DNA of 64,000 nucleotides from Piper betle (GCA_033002965.1 JAURVB010013258.1:1-64000); one strand, 5' to 3'. Positions 35,101 to 46,492 are shown, counted from the first letter of the stretch. Program-made: numbers and translations. The notes: a model not told the origin generated them from the sequence alone.

Positions 35101-37083
35101 AGTTGCCGATGGCAATGTACATGGCCAGCTAGGGCACCTATAGGGAAACTCAGCTGTAGAGCAATGGAAGAGGAGAGGGGTGGGGTCTGAAGGGTGATGG
35201 CCGGAAGGAAGGGTGATGGCTGGAAGGGACTCGACAGGAGATACATGCATGAGGGCGGGGAAAGGCAGGGAAGATAGGGAGAGGATGTTGACTCGGTCGG
35301 TGGCTGGTGGTGTGTCCACAGTAGCGAAGGTGGTGGGCGGGTCCATGCACCGGCACTCGAACTCAGGGAAAGTTGAGGTGTAGGTGAGGAAGAGGGAAGG
35401 AAAGCTGTGCTGGTAGTAGACAGGAAGTGCAGTGTTGGCAACACCGACCGATGGCGGTGCCAATGCTAGCAATTTAATAGTCGAAGATGCAAAGGTGGGC
35501 GGCGAAGCGTTGGGGTGGAGAAGAAGGAGGGGAAGGGCAGTTTTATAATTAAAACTTCACTCGCTCCCAAATAGAGTTAATAATAATAAAATAAATCCTA
35601 AAAATATAAAATATAATATAATAAATTACCATAAAATACAATAATCTAGTCCTAACTCGAATGACATACTCTAAGCTTACTAACACACCCAAAATAACAA
35701 ATAATGTATCCTAATGTGATAAACAACCTAAATTTAATTTTACGGTATAATATATATAAAAAAATGATATACTTTGATAACTCATTCTACTTCTATATTA
35801 CTAACGGTATCATTATATATTTGGATACACTTAACCTTTTGACTCACAACACATGGCCGGCCTCGGCTCTGCGCATGTGCTTTAAAGCTGACTCGACTTA
35901 AACTGACATCTGAAGAGACCAATTTACAAGTATAAAACGCTAACTCGGATCCCATGTTTTACAATGTTGGTGTCATCCAACGGCTATCCTCCACTCTAAA
36001 AATGACACGGTATATAGGGTGCCATTCATAGGAGAACGTTTTTTGCATTGGATATTATCCTCCGTAATTATGGTTATTAATTATGACAGCAAAATATTTT
36101 AATATTGTTAAGTTTTAAGTTACGGTTCGTGCACTCTCGGGTAAATAAGGCATTCTTTATAGTAAATATATAATAATTTATTCCAAATAGAAACAGAACT
36201 AAGGAGTTACCATAAAGTAAAGCAGCTGTAGGACTTGCATTACTAGTTCAAATGTTAAAAGTAAAATTTGGAGGTAATTAAACGGGAGAAAAAGGAATTA
36301 TTTGATCAAACTAACAGATAGCTGATAAGTAACAGATATTGACTTGCAGATAACTAACTGATGCTGACAAGAATTTTTTTATCAAACCAAATATTGGCAG
36401 CTAACAGGGAGGAAGGTGAGAAAGGTAGCTTTGGCTGGGCAACCCGATTGAAAATTGTCAAAGGTGTGGCCCGGGGTCTTGCATATCTGCACACACAGCT
36501 CTCCGGGACGGTAGATGTTCCACACGGCCACCTAAAATCATCCAACGTCCTACTCGACCGCAATTTCGAGCCGTTGTTGATGGACTATGGACTCCTTCCG
36601 GTAACAAACAAAGATCTGGCAAGGGAACTCATGGTGGCATTCAAATCCCCAGAGTACCAAAAACATGGCTTAGTATCACCAAAAAGTGATGTGTGGAATC
36701 TGGGAATGCTCATACTTGAAATCTTGACTGGGAGATTCCCGAGCAACTACGTCGCCCAGGGGCGGGCCGCTTCCACTGCGGACTTGGCGCAGTGGGTGAG
36801 TTCGGTGGTGAAGGAGGAGTGGACGGGCGAAGTGTTTGATAAGGAGATGCTGGGTGGGAGGAGAGGTGAGCTGGGGGAGATGCTCAAACTGCTGCAAATT
36901 GGATTGGCCTGCTGCGAAGCTAGCGCTAGCAAGAGGTGGGAGATGGAAGCAGCAGTTGAGAAGATCGAGGAAGTGAGTGAAAGGGGGAATATGGAGGAGT
37001 ACTCATCATATGCCAGCGATCAGGAAATATATTCTTCCCGAGCCATCACTGATGATGACTTCTCCTTCTCTGTTACTAGTTGA
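21073..37083 (+). CDS. PRK: Pollen receptor-like kinase (PRK family LRR receptor-like kinase), three exons
   Basis: This is the only intact gene seen. The exons are 21073-21727, 27364-27990 and 36401-37083. Donors are GTTAGT and GTAAGT, acceptors TTGCAG and TTGGCAG, and both introns are phase 1. The joined CDS is 1965 bp (654 aa), with no stop or frameshift, close to the 600-690 aa usual for PRKs. The order is signal peptide, Cys-pair cap, about five LRRs, transmembrane helix, kinase-like domain and C-terminal tail. Family members sit in the plasma membrane, many of them in pollen and pollen tubes, where they sense extracellular peptides and act through RopGEFs on ROP GTPases; that role is known for the family and inferred here. 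The catalytic HRD and DFG motifs are changed to HGH and DYG, as in other PRKs, so it may be a weak kinase or pseudokinase. The CDS is spread over 16 kb because the introns hold mobile elements. Confidence 0.93.
25597..25800. repeat. Tandem duplication, 104-bp period, in intron 1
   Basis: Units start at GATCTGTATGCTAATACG (25601) and GACCTGCATGTTAATATG (25705). Both contain the block CACAATCCACAACAAG and a following AGATAGAC. Many differences show it is old. Confidence 0.85.
26194..26431. mobile_element. Foldback MITE in PRK intron 1
   Basis: The left end holds TCTGCGTCAAGC, then AAAAAATTTTCTGTGCCCC. The right end read in reverse holds TCTGCGTCAAGC, then AAAAAATTTTCTGCACCCC. These are terminal inverted repeats of about 36-40 bp. 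The inside is also partly self-complementary: a CCGTCCGGTTA/TAAGGATGGCC-type motif occurs three times. It is flanked on both sides by ATATATATA, so an 8-9 bp target duplication within a TA microsatellite is possible (hAT or Mutator type). The superfamily is not settled. Confidence 0.75.
26455..26945. repeat. GGGTCGGGT/ACCCGACCC-rich segment, possible MITE or transposon relic
   Basis: The left end has GGGTTGGTTTGGTCTAGG and the right end GGGTCGGGTTGGGTCAGGT followed by TTACCCGACCC. AACCCGAACCCGACTCG-like motifs lie between, with an AT-rich centre. This layout is seen in many plant hAT-related non-autonomous elements. The exact ends are unclear. Confidence 0.4.
27364..27990 (+). CDS. PRK: PRK exon 2: transmembrane helix and kinase N-lobe
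   Basis: It completes Gly219 and encodes 220-427 plus one base of codon 428. GNDGLCGKPL closes the ectodomain. The helix is at about 239-264 (TLLILIIVLAASVALGFIAA), followed by a basic RRR stop-transfer. The juxtamembrane part is Ser/Thr/Lys-rich, with a His-rich DHAHDHG. The N-lobe begins near FEFKDLLRASAEVLG. The glycine loop is GGGSFGSSYKA (about 348-358), the VAIK-equivalent lysine is Lys369 (VVKRF), and the hinge is near LLVTEYI. The acceptor at 27362-27363 follows TGCTACTTGC. Confidence 0.93.
28600..28685 (+). repeat. MITE-like end, left copy, in intron 2
   Basis: It contains GGTGCCATTTTAAGAGTGGG and GTTGGATGATTG. The reverse complement of 35966-36075 has the matching TGTCATTTTTAGAGTGGAGG and GTTGGATGACAC. 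The two are in inverted orientation and could be the two ends of one transposon split by the B LTR, or two separate copies. Confidence 0.45.
29041..29205 (+). mobile_element. Fragment of the short-LTR (TRIM-like) family C in intron 2
   Basis: It matches the internal part and 3' LTR start of the copy at 63650-63910. Shared parts are ATGTTAGATGGTAC, GGGACGTTAGCTAG, ACTGGCCAAAAAAG, and TTTTCCTAAGGTGGGTTGATT followed by an LTR start reading CAAGATCCCTCAATTTAGTCCC. The PBS and 5' LTR are missing. It is clearly more decayed than the copies at the right end of the window. Confidence 0.7.
29742..35963 (-). mobile_element. Old family B LTR in intron 2, split by a second B LTR
   Basis: The outer parts are 29742-30325, starting TCTAACACCCC, and about 33458-35963, ending CCCATGTTTTACA. 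No PBS follows on the left and no PPT or coding sequence is adjacent, so it is a solo or lone LTR. Flanking pentamers ATTTC and ATGTT match poorly, as expected for an old insertion. The sense strand is opposite to the gene. Confidence 0.72.
30326..33457 (-). mobile_element. Second family B LTR nested in the first, intron 2
   Basis: It starts TGTAGCACCCTAAATCC at 30326 and ends GAGTCATGGGCTTTATA at 33457, 3132 bp. The flanks are CGATG on the left and (A)GATG on the right, a probable degraded target duplication. Its blocks TCTAGACATCTGCTGCATTAC (near 31280) and CTCGAGGGTTTTAAATCC align with the B LTR at the left of the window, and it preserves the empty site for the solo A LTR there. Confidence 0.78.
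35966..36075 (-). repeat. MITE-like end, right copy, in intron 2
   Basis: It begins right after the B LTR (ends 35963) with TGTTGGTGTCATCCAACGG and CCACTCTAAAAATGACACGG. It is the inverted partner of the sequence at 28600-28685, with an extra ATGAATGGCACCC segment. Confidence 0.45.
36401..37083 (+). CDS. PRK: PRK exon 3: kinase C-lobe and C-terminal tail
   Basis: It begins at CTAACAGG, completing Thr428, and ends at TGA 37081-37083. The C-lobe has RLKIVKGVARGLAYLH, then PHGHLKSSNVLLD (468-480). The HRD aspartate position is His471, while Lys473 and Asn476 are kept. DFG is DYG (489-491), the APE region is SPEY, and SDVWNLGMLILEILTG follows. The tail after about 620 is acidic and Ser/Tyr-rich and ends DDDFSFSVTS, matching the conserved PRK tail. 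A nearer-consensus acceptor at 36348-36349 (GACTTGCAG) would give an in-frame stop two codons later, so 36401 is chosen. Confidence 0.93.
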
Positions 37084-37901
37084 AGTAGCGTACTACATTT
37101 TCCCCGTAAATGGGCTTTGTTTATCCATAATAAATACATGGAGGGCAGCTGGATTATCCCTGCAGACTGCATCTCCGTAATTCGCACCTTTCATATCTGC
37201 AAATGCGTTTCGTTCTTCGTTATGGAAGATCCGTGTTGAATATGCATATGATATGCTGCTGTTATTCCCTTGTTTAAGCAAACTTTGCTGATTTGCCGAA
37301 GAGGGCATTTGTACGTAGAAAGTGAAAATGAACGCCGTGAGAGGTCCATCACATTGGAAGCTAATATCTCGTTTGTAAAAAATGTTTTATAAATATTATT
37401 TCTCAATAAAATTGAATTGGAAAAAAATTTTAGGATATAGGAGACCATTAAAATTACGTTTGATCATTTTACTTTTACACTCCATTTGGTTAACAATATG
37501 AAAAAAATAAAAAACCTACGAAATCTTTACATAGTTATTCATGGGAAAAATAATAATGTCCTAACAAAACTTTATCTATATTTAGAGTATTTTATAATGT
37601 GATGCAGGTAAGACTTTTACATCAAGCTGTCTCCATTAGAAATTTCATCCGCTCGACCCCACCAATTTCTTATAACACAGTAAAAGGAGGAAATATTTTT
37701 GACAAAGATTTTACATTGCATTTTATATCATAATTATTTATAAATTATAATTAAGAGAACAGAATATATTTTATTTTATTTTCATGTCAACCAAATGAAA
37801 CCTTATTAGAAACTCTAATAAGAGTGTTTTGTGTAACCAAAACTTATTTAGCCTAACTACTTCCAAATTTTCATCATTCCCCGGTCCTCAGGTTCATTTT
37901 G
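37084..37901 (+). other. 3' flank of the PRK gene with polyadenylation signal candidates
   Basis: AATAAA occurs at 37129-37134 (46 bp after the stop) and again at 37405-37410, where a 3' UTR of about 330-350 bp would be usual. The rest to 37901 is AT-rich, with nothing recognised. At 37902 the retroelement block starts. Confidence 0.5.
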
Positions 37902-38332
37902 TGTAAAACCCAGCTTCAAGTCAGGGTTTTGCCTACTTGTACTTTATCCGGTTCGGGTAGTCTCGAGTTAGTTTGAGCGCGCTTGAGCCAACAAATTTCA
38001 GACCATGAGTATGGGCCCAGATGGCTGTATAAGCGTGTTGTACGGACATGCATATAATCAGAGCATGAGTTATTAGTGTATACGTGAGGTATATAGATGA
38101 TTTGTATGAGTTAGTCAGGGTTTTATACCGTTGTAGGGTCTAGTATCCGTTTTGAATTTTCAAGGTATCTCATTTGCATCTAGCTTAGGGATTTCAGAGT
38201 ACTGAATTTCCCTTGTGGGCCCAAGTTAATTGAGTCGTAGATTTTTTTACACGATCAAGTTGAGGGTTTGAGGCCCATTTAGTCTTCCTGCTTTGATTCC
38301 TCCCTATAGAGACACTTTTATAACTCGAGTCA

Positions 38333-41313
38333 TGTAACAGCCTGATTTCGGTTCACCTACGAACCGAATCAGAAATATTACGATCAAGTCGAGTAATATT
38401 TAAAGTTGTTCGTCAGTAAGACTCGATCGATATAATAGTTCGAAACAACCTTCTTAGTGTCAAGAGAATGGAAGACACTGTTAAATACATGTCAAAATGC
38501 ATCGAATATATATAAAAGTAAGGACGTAAATAACTGCGTTCAACTCAAGTGTGCGTAGCGTTTGTCTATCATCCCACCAAAGTCGACTCAAGATTGCAAG
38601 ACCTACATATATCAAGTCCAAAAAATAACTAATACAAACTAACAAATAGGTATTCGATTGCCTACAAAAACTTATGAAACTTCAAGATTGCCTCACACTG
38701 GGCGATAATCAAACATACTTAAACAAGTGCCAGCTCGCATGCACGACTCATAATCATATTCACACATACAATGCTTACACCCTCACATCTTCTATATCAC
38801 CCGCCATGATACTCGAGTGGCAAAAGGAACAGTTAAGTTAGTACTACAAATTTTGGAAATACACTACAATACGGAGTACCCTCATACACCGCACTACCTC
38901 AGGGTTTGAAAGAGTACTAGTGTGATTCGTACATATCTCCGTACCACTCACTCTTTTATTTGTGAAATCCGTAAAAAAAGTGCGTACTTATATAAAAGGC
39001 TCAGGGAAGAGGCTTCTATAATATATTTTTATAACTTCAGTTCGAAAATCAACAAGGGATCTCATCCTTGTAGTTTTATTAAACATGCATAGAAAACACA
39101 GCTAAATGGCCTGACATCAAAGGGATGGAATAAAACGCCATCCATGTTATCCTATGTATAAAACACGATTAAACTCAACACACACAAGGAGTCAAGTGGA
39201 GAGGGAGAGCCTTAGGACCTGTAGTCTATGCTCTAAGAGTAGCTACACATCTTGCGCGAGCTCGTACTCCGAAACCTACATCGGAACCCACTACTAAGTA
39301 AAATAATAACATATCTATCTGATGAATGCACATGGTGTGTGCTTACATCATTAATACATCCTAATAAAAAAATATATGCTAAATAAAAAATAATAAGGAA
39401 ATAATAAAGAAAATACATCATCAATGCATCCTAGTAAAAACCTTTACACCACAAGAAAATCGTGACATAATAAAGAAAATAACTAATATAAAATAATAAA
39501 TAAAAAAGACATACAATCATGAATAACTAGATGGATAATAAATACATAAAAACAATCAATACTCTAATGATAAAATAGTAATATCATACACCATATACGT
39601 AAATTGCTAAACACAAGTAAATATTATATATATACTTGTGTTAGTAATCATATAAACAATTGAATAAATAAATACATAATCATTCTATAAATAAATAAAT
39701 AAATAAATATTTAATTTTAATTAATCATGAATAATAATAATATCATATTCATCATTAGAGAATACGTAATTAAATAGAATGAAATAATAACACACACGCA
39801 ACGAAAAGTAAATAAATAAATATAATATATATATAATTTAGTAAACATAAAAAGGCTAACATTAATAAATAAATATAATATTAATAATAACAAATAATCA
39901 TGTAAACATACATCATATACGATAAACATATAAATAAAAATAAATAAATAACAATGAATGAATAAATAAATAGTAGATAAATAAATAAATAAAGAAAACA
40001 CTAATAACAGCAAATTATACTAAATAATGTGAATATGCATATAAACTGATGTAAAGGTTTTCGAATTACCGAAAACGATCGAAAAATGGCTGAAATTGGC
40101 CTAAAATGGGGAACAAAGTCAACCCGTGTGAATTGACCGAGTCGAACCGAGTCGACTCCGCAGTGTAAATGAACAATGCTGTACAGGTAGCTTGACGCGA
40201 ATATGGGCTCGAGCATGACCACAACATGAACAGGTGAACAATCCTCTTTCAAGAAGGCGCGAACATGGGCAGGCGGTCGCAAAAATGGCCAAACAAACAC
40301 AAACACAGGTAGGTGAATGTGAACGAGTAAACGGGCCAAACGAGGGCGGCGGTGCTCGTCGCCAAAAAATGCCAATGGTGGCGCGGCTGGTGTCACCGCC
40401 GGTCATCTTGGGTTGTCACATAATGTAGATCTCAACGAGTAGAAGCTGTGTGGGCTGGACGAAGGTGGCTCGCCAGCGCTAGAAAATGGCCCAAACGGTG
40501 GCGACAACGCCGGGACTGGCTCCAAAACTCCCTCACTGGCGGCGACTGTGGCAGCACTAGTGCTCATGAGAGGTACGACTAGAAAGTCAAGCGCGAGGTG
40601 GTCATGGGGGTGCCAGTCCACAAAGACTTGCCAGCATTGAGCCAAAGTCGTGGCGGCGAAATGGTGGAAATTTTCAAAATTGTGGAAAATCTTTAGAAAT
40701 CAATGGGTGAAGATAAGGCTAAGTGTACAGCTCTGATCTTGTCACATGGCATGATCGGAACGTCAAACAAATTGTGGCCTAGTGGGGCCCACTAAGGGGT
40801 ATATACAATATACATATGGACAGAAAGCTCGAATCGAGACTGTTGAAAGTCAAAACTGACTCCAGTCCTAAAAGTGACTATATAAGCTAAAATCGAGGCA
40901 AAAAGGGTAAATGGGCCTCAAAACCATAAATGCAATCGAGTTGGGCCCATAAGGCACAATCCGATGGTCCAAAATCCGTATGATACATGCAATGAGATAC
41001 CCTAAAAATCTCAAATGGATACTAAACGCTGCAGTAGCCTAATTCTAGGCCTAAAATCCCAGCTAACTTGTAAAAACCACATGTATACATTGTGTATACA
41101 CTATTAATTAGTGCTCTATTATATCATAACTGAGACTATTGTATGCATGTCAGGCATACTCAGCCTCAATAACATGCTCATATGGCCATTTGGGCCTCAT
41201 ACTTATATTATAAAAACTAGCCTGGCTCGAGCTCGCTTGAATCGACTCCAAATTGCCCAAACTAGATGAAACTACAATTGGGTAAAACCCTAAGCCGAAA
41301 ATGGCGTTTTACA
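38333..41313 (-). repeat. 3' LTR of the D element
   Basis: Plus-strand ends are TGTAACAGCCTGATTTCGG and GGCGTTTTACA, 2981 bp. It holds a long TAAA/AATA-rich tract (about 39360-40015), a more GC-rich block (about 40080-40650), and a segment at about 40650-40830 that is replaced by a short TA run in the 5' LTR. Confidence 0.82.
39360..40015. repeat. TAAA/AATA-rich low-complexity tract of the D LTR
   Basis: AAATAAATAAAT-type runs interrupted by short unique blocks. The same tract occurs at 46130-46705, and as its complement (TTTA/ATTT) at 48940-49640 and 54720-55480 in the plus-oriented D LTRs, so it is an ancestral LTR part. Confidence 0.85.
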
Positions 41314-41325
41314 ACCTCTCCTCCT
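41314..41325 (-). promoter_or_regulatory. Polypurine tract of the D element
   Basis: On the minus strand AGGAGGAGAGGT directly precedes the 3' LTR start TGTAAAACGCC. Confidence 0.7.
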
Positions 41326-44300
41326 TATAAAATTTCCGTCCATGGAATTTATTACATCAACTACAATCGGAGGACTCAACTGAAGATGCCATCCTGCTGA
41401 GGAACTGGTAGCTGTCCCTCGAAAGCTAGCTGCACACGGTCCAAACATACCAACATGATGCTAGATATTTGAATGCTAACAAAGCTCACTAGCTTCTTAC
41501 TAATCTTGCTAGACAGACTACATGCTTTAATCATCTAACAAAATATGCCATATATGCTAGAACTTCTATCTGCACTCACCATACATGCTTAAATTGTCTC
41601 GCTGGACTGATTATGCATGCTCAAATTGTCTCCCTGGATTGACTATGAATGATCGAGTCATTTGCTAGACTAACTCCTAGGGTCACTGCAAACTATGGAG
41701 ACTGAAAAGCAATGACCTCGGCGGGAAAAATCTTGGTTCACCCCTAAGGGTCTACTGGGTGGCCAAGCAGGTACTCTAAAGTACTGCAGGGTACTAGTAT
41801 GAGCTAAATTAGGAAAACTATCTCGATGCGTGTATGTGGCCTAACATCTACACATGTCTCTCTGATCCTCATCAATGTGATAGGTCACCCTCAAGCACTC
41901 TGCTCCAGGTCTTATGGTTATACTAGGGTGCCCTATGAGTGCTGCTAGCATATGATGGACTCTAGTACCAAGTAAGGGTACATACTAATGGGTTGTATCC
42001 TTCATTCTTGCCAGTCTAGGTCAAACGCTCAAGTATCCCTATAAGAAGAACTGGATAGCTCACTGGGTCCAAGCCAACTCGGTCCCAAGTCAAGTATCTC
42101 ACTCTTTTCCATAATATAAAAGGAGAGTGGCTATGACTCTATTGTGTGCTATGGCTCTTGTCACTATCTATACAACCACTAACTACCATTGATGGGAGCT
42201 CTTTGTGATGGAATGAAGGGAAGAACACATGTACATGTACAATGTGTCTCAACTGTGGAGCCTACATATGGTCTGTGGCACCTGCACTGGTCAATGTCTG
42301 CTTATCTGAACCATTTGGAAAACATATAGTAGGACTGATATATCTAGAAGGGTTAGTGCAAAATACTCGTGTGAAGGCTCATCGCTGTGTGATATCTTTG
42401 GTCACATGGAAAGAGATTGGATCTCTCGCGAAAAACTAGTCACACCACTCTAGGACTCCAACTAGTATGTGCTACATCCTCACGTGGTCTGATATTAGGT
42501 TTGAAGGAGGAGTATACTAACATGAGAAAATCTTACTAGGTATGTATATCACTCTAACTGTGGTGGTGTGCGTATCTCTGTAGGAATCATAAGGGTAATG
42601 GAAAAACTCTGTATAAGATATTAGGTGGCTCAAAAATATAGGTAAGTCCATGGACATGTTTTCAAGATCATCATGATTGGACTCTGCCATACGTGGCCAG
42701 CTTATGGAATAGAAAATCAACGACGAGTCTAAGTGACGACTCCAAAGTTACTCTAGTTCAATCAACTAACAGTAGGCATGTATTTCTCGATACCGTACTA
42801 GTTATGCACTTCTAAATAGATGGGGTTCAAACGACCCAAGGAACCATTATCTCTCCTCGAGTCTATGGGGACTCGTATTGAGGTTTGACAGTGTTTCATC
42901 CATTCTTCAGTGGTGTATTTTTCCGTCCTGTACCGATGTACCACTAATCTTGATTCACATGACTATTACTAATGTAGTAGACTCTCAAAAAAGCTATCGG
43001 TTAAGATGATCATACACTGGTATCCCTCTATGCGGTCAACGTGGTATGGTCTGACTGAAGTCCTTATTTGCTTTGGTCCCAAGCTGGGGGAGTTGTCTCC
43101 TCCAGACTGGTCTACTATCGGCTACCTGCACTGTAAGTCTTAAACAGTACCATGAAGGTACCCCCTATACTCGGGGTAAGGCTCAATCTTATGTCTCAAG
43201 GTAAGGAGCTATTCGTGCTGACGAAGCATAAGGAAAACAATGTTTACCTAATGGATGCTCCCTCACTAAACCCATCATCTATGCCCAAAAATCTAATTCA
43301 AGTTGAACTCCTCTCATTGGCAAAGGTCACACTGCATGTCTGACTATCTGCTAATCATCTGTAGACCCTAGCTATTACTCATACATCTGTTGTCATGATG
43401 ACTAAACAATCTGACCATGTACATACCTAAAAGACACCAATACTGTTTGATGATTCATTTAAGATTTCAAATAAGACTATCTTGCAATACAAGTTTGACC
43501 CATTGATGTCAGGTCAAGGCGATGGTATGCAAGATGGCTAGTGAAGTCAATTCTGTATCATCTCTTCAAAATTATCTTAGTGTGCCTAACTTTCCTCTAC
43601 CCGATTGATGTTACCATAGTTATATCTTTTCCTCAATCTCTGACCCAACTCTGCTCTCAATGCTGTGACATGCAGTCTCTATGCAAAGCTAAGAAAATCC
43701 TCAAGTAGTTGTCCTCCTGTAAGGTAAGGTAACTACTTGGCCCTTACTTCCACAATAATTGCTCCACTCGGTTGGCAATAGTGCAATAGATGGGCGATGG
43801 TTGTGTATCACGGAAGGTAGTAGTGCAAATTCGGTTGGTGGTAGTGCATCATGGTCGGTGGTTAGGCATCTCGGATGGCGATTGTGCATCTCAAACGGTA
43901 GTTGTGCTACTTGGATGGTGGTTGTGCTATCTAAGTGCTGGAGATGTGATCCTGATTATGTACGTCATGAACTCATTACTATCTCTGGCATATTTATCTC
44001 AATGTGGCTATCTTCCCAGAGGTAGCTGCTATCTGCTTGGCTCATGTTATCCAATCATGGATGTCTGATCCAAAGGGGTTTGGATCATAGGGGTGACATG
44101 TACGATTGAAAGATAATGCTGAGCCCAAACTAGTCTCCTAGAATCTGGAGTAACTATTCCCATAAGCGTTGATTGGTTCGTAATAGCAGTCACTGATATG
44201 GCCTTGGCAGATCTAGTGAAATCCGGTCAACCGTCTAAATCCGTGATCAAAAGTAATCTCCCTTATCCTCATTGTGTTCATTCTTTCATCTCGTGAAGAG

Positions 44301-45042
44301 TAACCACCAAGACTATTGGGACAGACATACCCTAGTGGAAGAAGGGGAGGTAGTGAAATGTCCATGGAACTATAGATCCACCTCGCTACTCATCTTTATC
44401 TGCTGTTATTTCTTGGAAGTAGTCTATTCAAATTATCTATCCAAACTTTCATTTGTGCTCCAGGTACCTCAGTGGCTTCACTATCATAACCACATCCTTC
44501 ATCCACAATGATTTGTTTGAAGGTCCAAGTTTTCCAAGGTAGAGACCTTGGACCATACCTAATGGATCTATTTAAGATACTCGATGGTCCAACTCATGTG
44601 CCAACTAACTTTGTCAGTGTCTCCATACTTTCAACTCCTTGTATGTGTCATCTATAATAACATCGTCTCACAATATAGACCATGCCCCAATGAAGGACTG
44701 ATGTGGTGACATACAAAAGACGGGCAAATGCTGCAATGGGGTTGCTAAAGTTTTAGTTACTCCTGGTCACCATCCAACTCAACCTCAGCTAACTGAACAT
44801 GTGGACACTTTTAAGTCATCCAAACTTTTGGCACAGTAAAAGCAAAGATGTGTCTCTATTCTTATCATGGCATGCCTATAAGATCCATTCTAGTCTCTAT
44901 TGAAATCAAGATCTCAAGTCCAACTCATAAATTCTATAAACACTAAAACAAATACCAAATGAAATACATGTTGACCTGGCTAAGGATAGTTTCACACACT
45001 TGGTTCAAAACAAAAGTCTTCCTTCTCAATTGACAAAGACAT
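41326..45042 (-). other. Internal region of the D element, no recognisable gag or pol
   Basis: The 3.7-kb length is short for gag-pol. Only frames under about 90 codons exist on either strand. I found no RT, RNase H or integrase motif. It is either a non-autonomous (LARD-like) interior or coding sequence decayed beyond recognition by eye. A degenerate short repeat is at 43757-43930. Confidence 0.5.
43757..43930. repeat. Degenerate short tandem repeat inside the D element
   Basis: About seven imperfect copies of a unit near 22-28 bp, each with a TGGTAGTGCATC or GGTGGTTGTGC-like core. Confidence 0.6.
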
Positions 45043-45056
45043 GGCTCTCATACCAA
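45043..45056 (-). promoter_or_regulatory. Primer-binding site of the D element (mutated tRNA-Met type)
   Basis: The minus strand reads TTGGTATGAGAGCC, one change from TTGGTATCAGAGCC. It begins two bases after the 5' LTR end, the usual spacing. Confidence 0.75.
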
Positions 45057-45058
45057 CT

Positions 45059-46457
45059 TGTAACACCCCGATTTCGGTTCACTTAAGAACCGAATCAGAA
45101 ATGTTACGACTGAGTCAAGTCATGTTTAAAGATGTTCGTCGGTAACACTTGATCAATACAATAGATCAAAACAACCTTATTGGAGTCAAGAGAGTGGAAG
45201 ACACTATTAAATACATGTCAAAATAAATCAAATATAAATAAAAGTAAGGAAGTAAATAATTACGCTAAGCTCAAGTGTGTGTAGCGTTTATCTATCCTCC
45301 CACCAAAGTGGACTCAAGCTTGCAAGACCTACATATATTATATGAAAAACGTCACTAACGAATGTTACTGGTCTGAAAAATAACTAATACAAATTGGCAA
45401 ATAATTATTCTATTACCCAAGAAAACTTATGAAACTTCAAGATTGCCTCACACTAGGTGGTAAGCAAACATACTTAAACAAGTACTAGCTCGCATACGCG
45501 GTTTATAATTATATTCATACATACAACGCTTATGCCCTCACATCTTCCATATCACCTATCATGGTTCTTGAGTGGAAAAAGGAACAGTGAAGTTAGTGCC
45601 ATAAATTTCAAAAATACCCTCCATTTCACAGTATCCCCATACACTGCACTACCTCAGGGTTTGAAGGAGTACTAGTGTGATTCATACATATCTCCATACC
45701 GCTCACTCTCTCATTCGTGAAATTCATAAAAAAATGTGTGTACTTATATAATAGGCTTAGGGAAGACGATTCTATAATATATTTCTATATCTTTAGTTTG
45801 AAAACCAACGAAGGATCTCATCCTTTTAGTTTATTAAACATGTGTAGAAAACATAGCTAAATGGCTCAACATCGGAGGGATGCTATAAAGCGCCGCTGAT
45901 GCTGTCCTACGTATAAAACACGATTAAACTCGACATACACAGGGAGTCAAGCAGAGAGGGAGAGTCCTAGGGACATGTGGTCTAAGTTCTAAGCTATTTG
46001 CACATCTACGACGAGCTCGTACTCCGAAACCTCGGAACACACTACTAAGTAAAATAATAACATCTCTATATGAAGCATGCTCATGGTGTGTGCTCATATT
46101 ATCAATACATCCTAATAAAAAAATAATACTAAATAAAGAAAATAATAAAGTCATAATAAAGAAAATAACTATTATCAAATAATAAATAAAAAAATACATA
46201 CAATCATGAATAAATAGATAGATGATAAATATATATAAACAGTCAATACTCTACTAATAAAATAATAATATCATATACTTATACATAATTGGCTAAACAA
46301 GAGTAAATATTATTTATACATGTGTAAGTAATCATATAAACAAATAAATAAATAAACTTTTATTTAATTTTAATTAATCATGAATAATAATATCATATTC
46401 ATCATAGAGTATTTGTAATTAAATACAATTAAATAATAACATACACCCAACGAAAAG

Positions 46458-46492
<35 letters not shown>

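Larger units (their letters stand above)
27991..36400 (+). other. PRK intron 2 (8410 bp) enlarged by retroelements
   Basis: Donor GTAAGT and acceptor TATTGGCAG, phase 1. About 6.2 kb of its length is two nested family B LTRs (29742-35963). A TRIM fragment lies at 29041-29205, and inverted copies of a short MITE-like sequence lie at about 28600-28685 and 35966-36075. The segments 28000-28590 and 29210-29740 show no recognisable feature. Confidence 0.85.

Noticed and set aside
35011..35472. Minus-strand open frame of 153 codons rich in Pro, Ser and His
   Set aside because: It is compositional (purine-rich plus strand) within the old B LTR; there is no conserved motif and no equivalent frame in the other copies.
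36339..36349. Alternative acceptor TTGACTTGCAG for PRK exon 3
   Set aside because: Using it in the required phase gives AAT AAC TAA, an immediate stop; the acceptor at 36399-36400 keeps the frame and the family alignment.
40001..40428. Open frames in the GC-richer part of the D LTR
   Set aside because: The same LTR block in the three other D copies has different, broken frames; no domain similarity.
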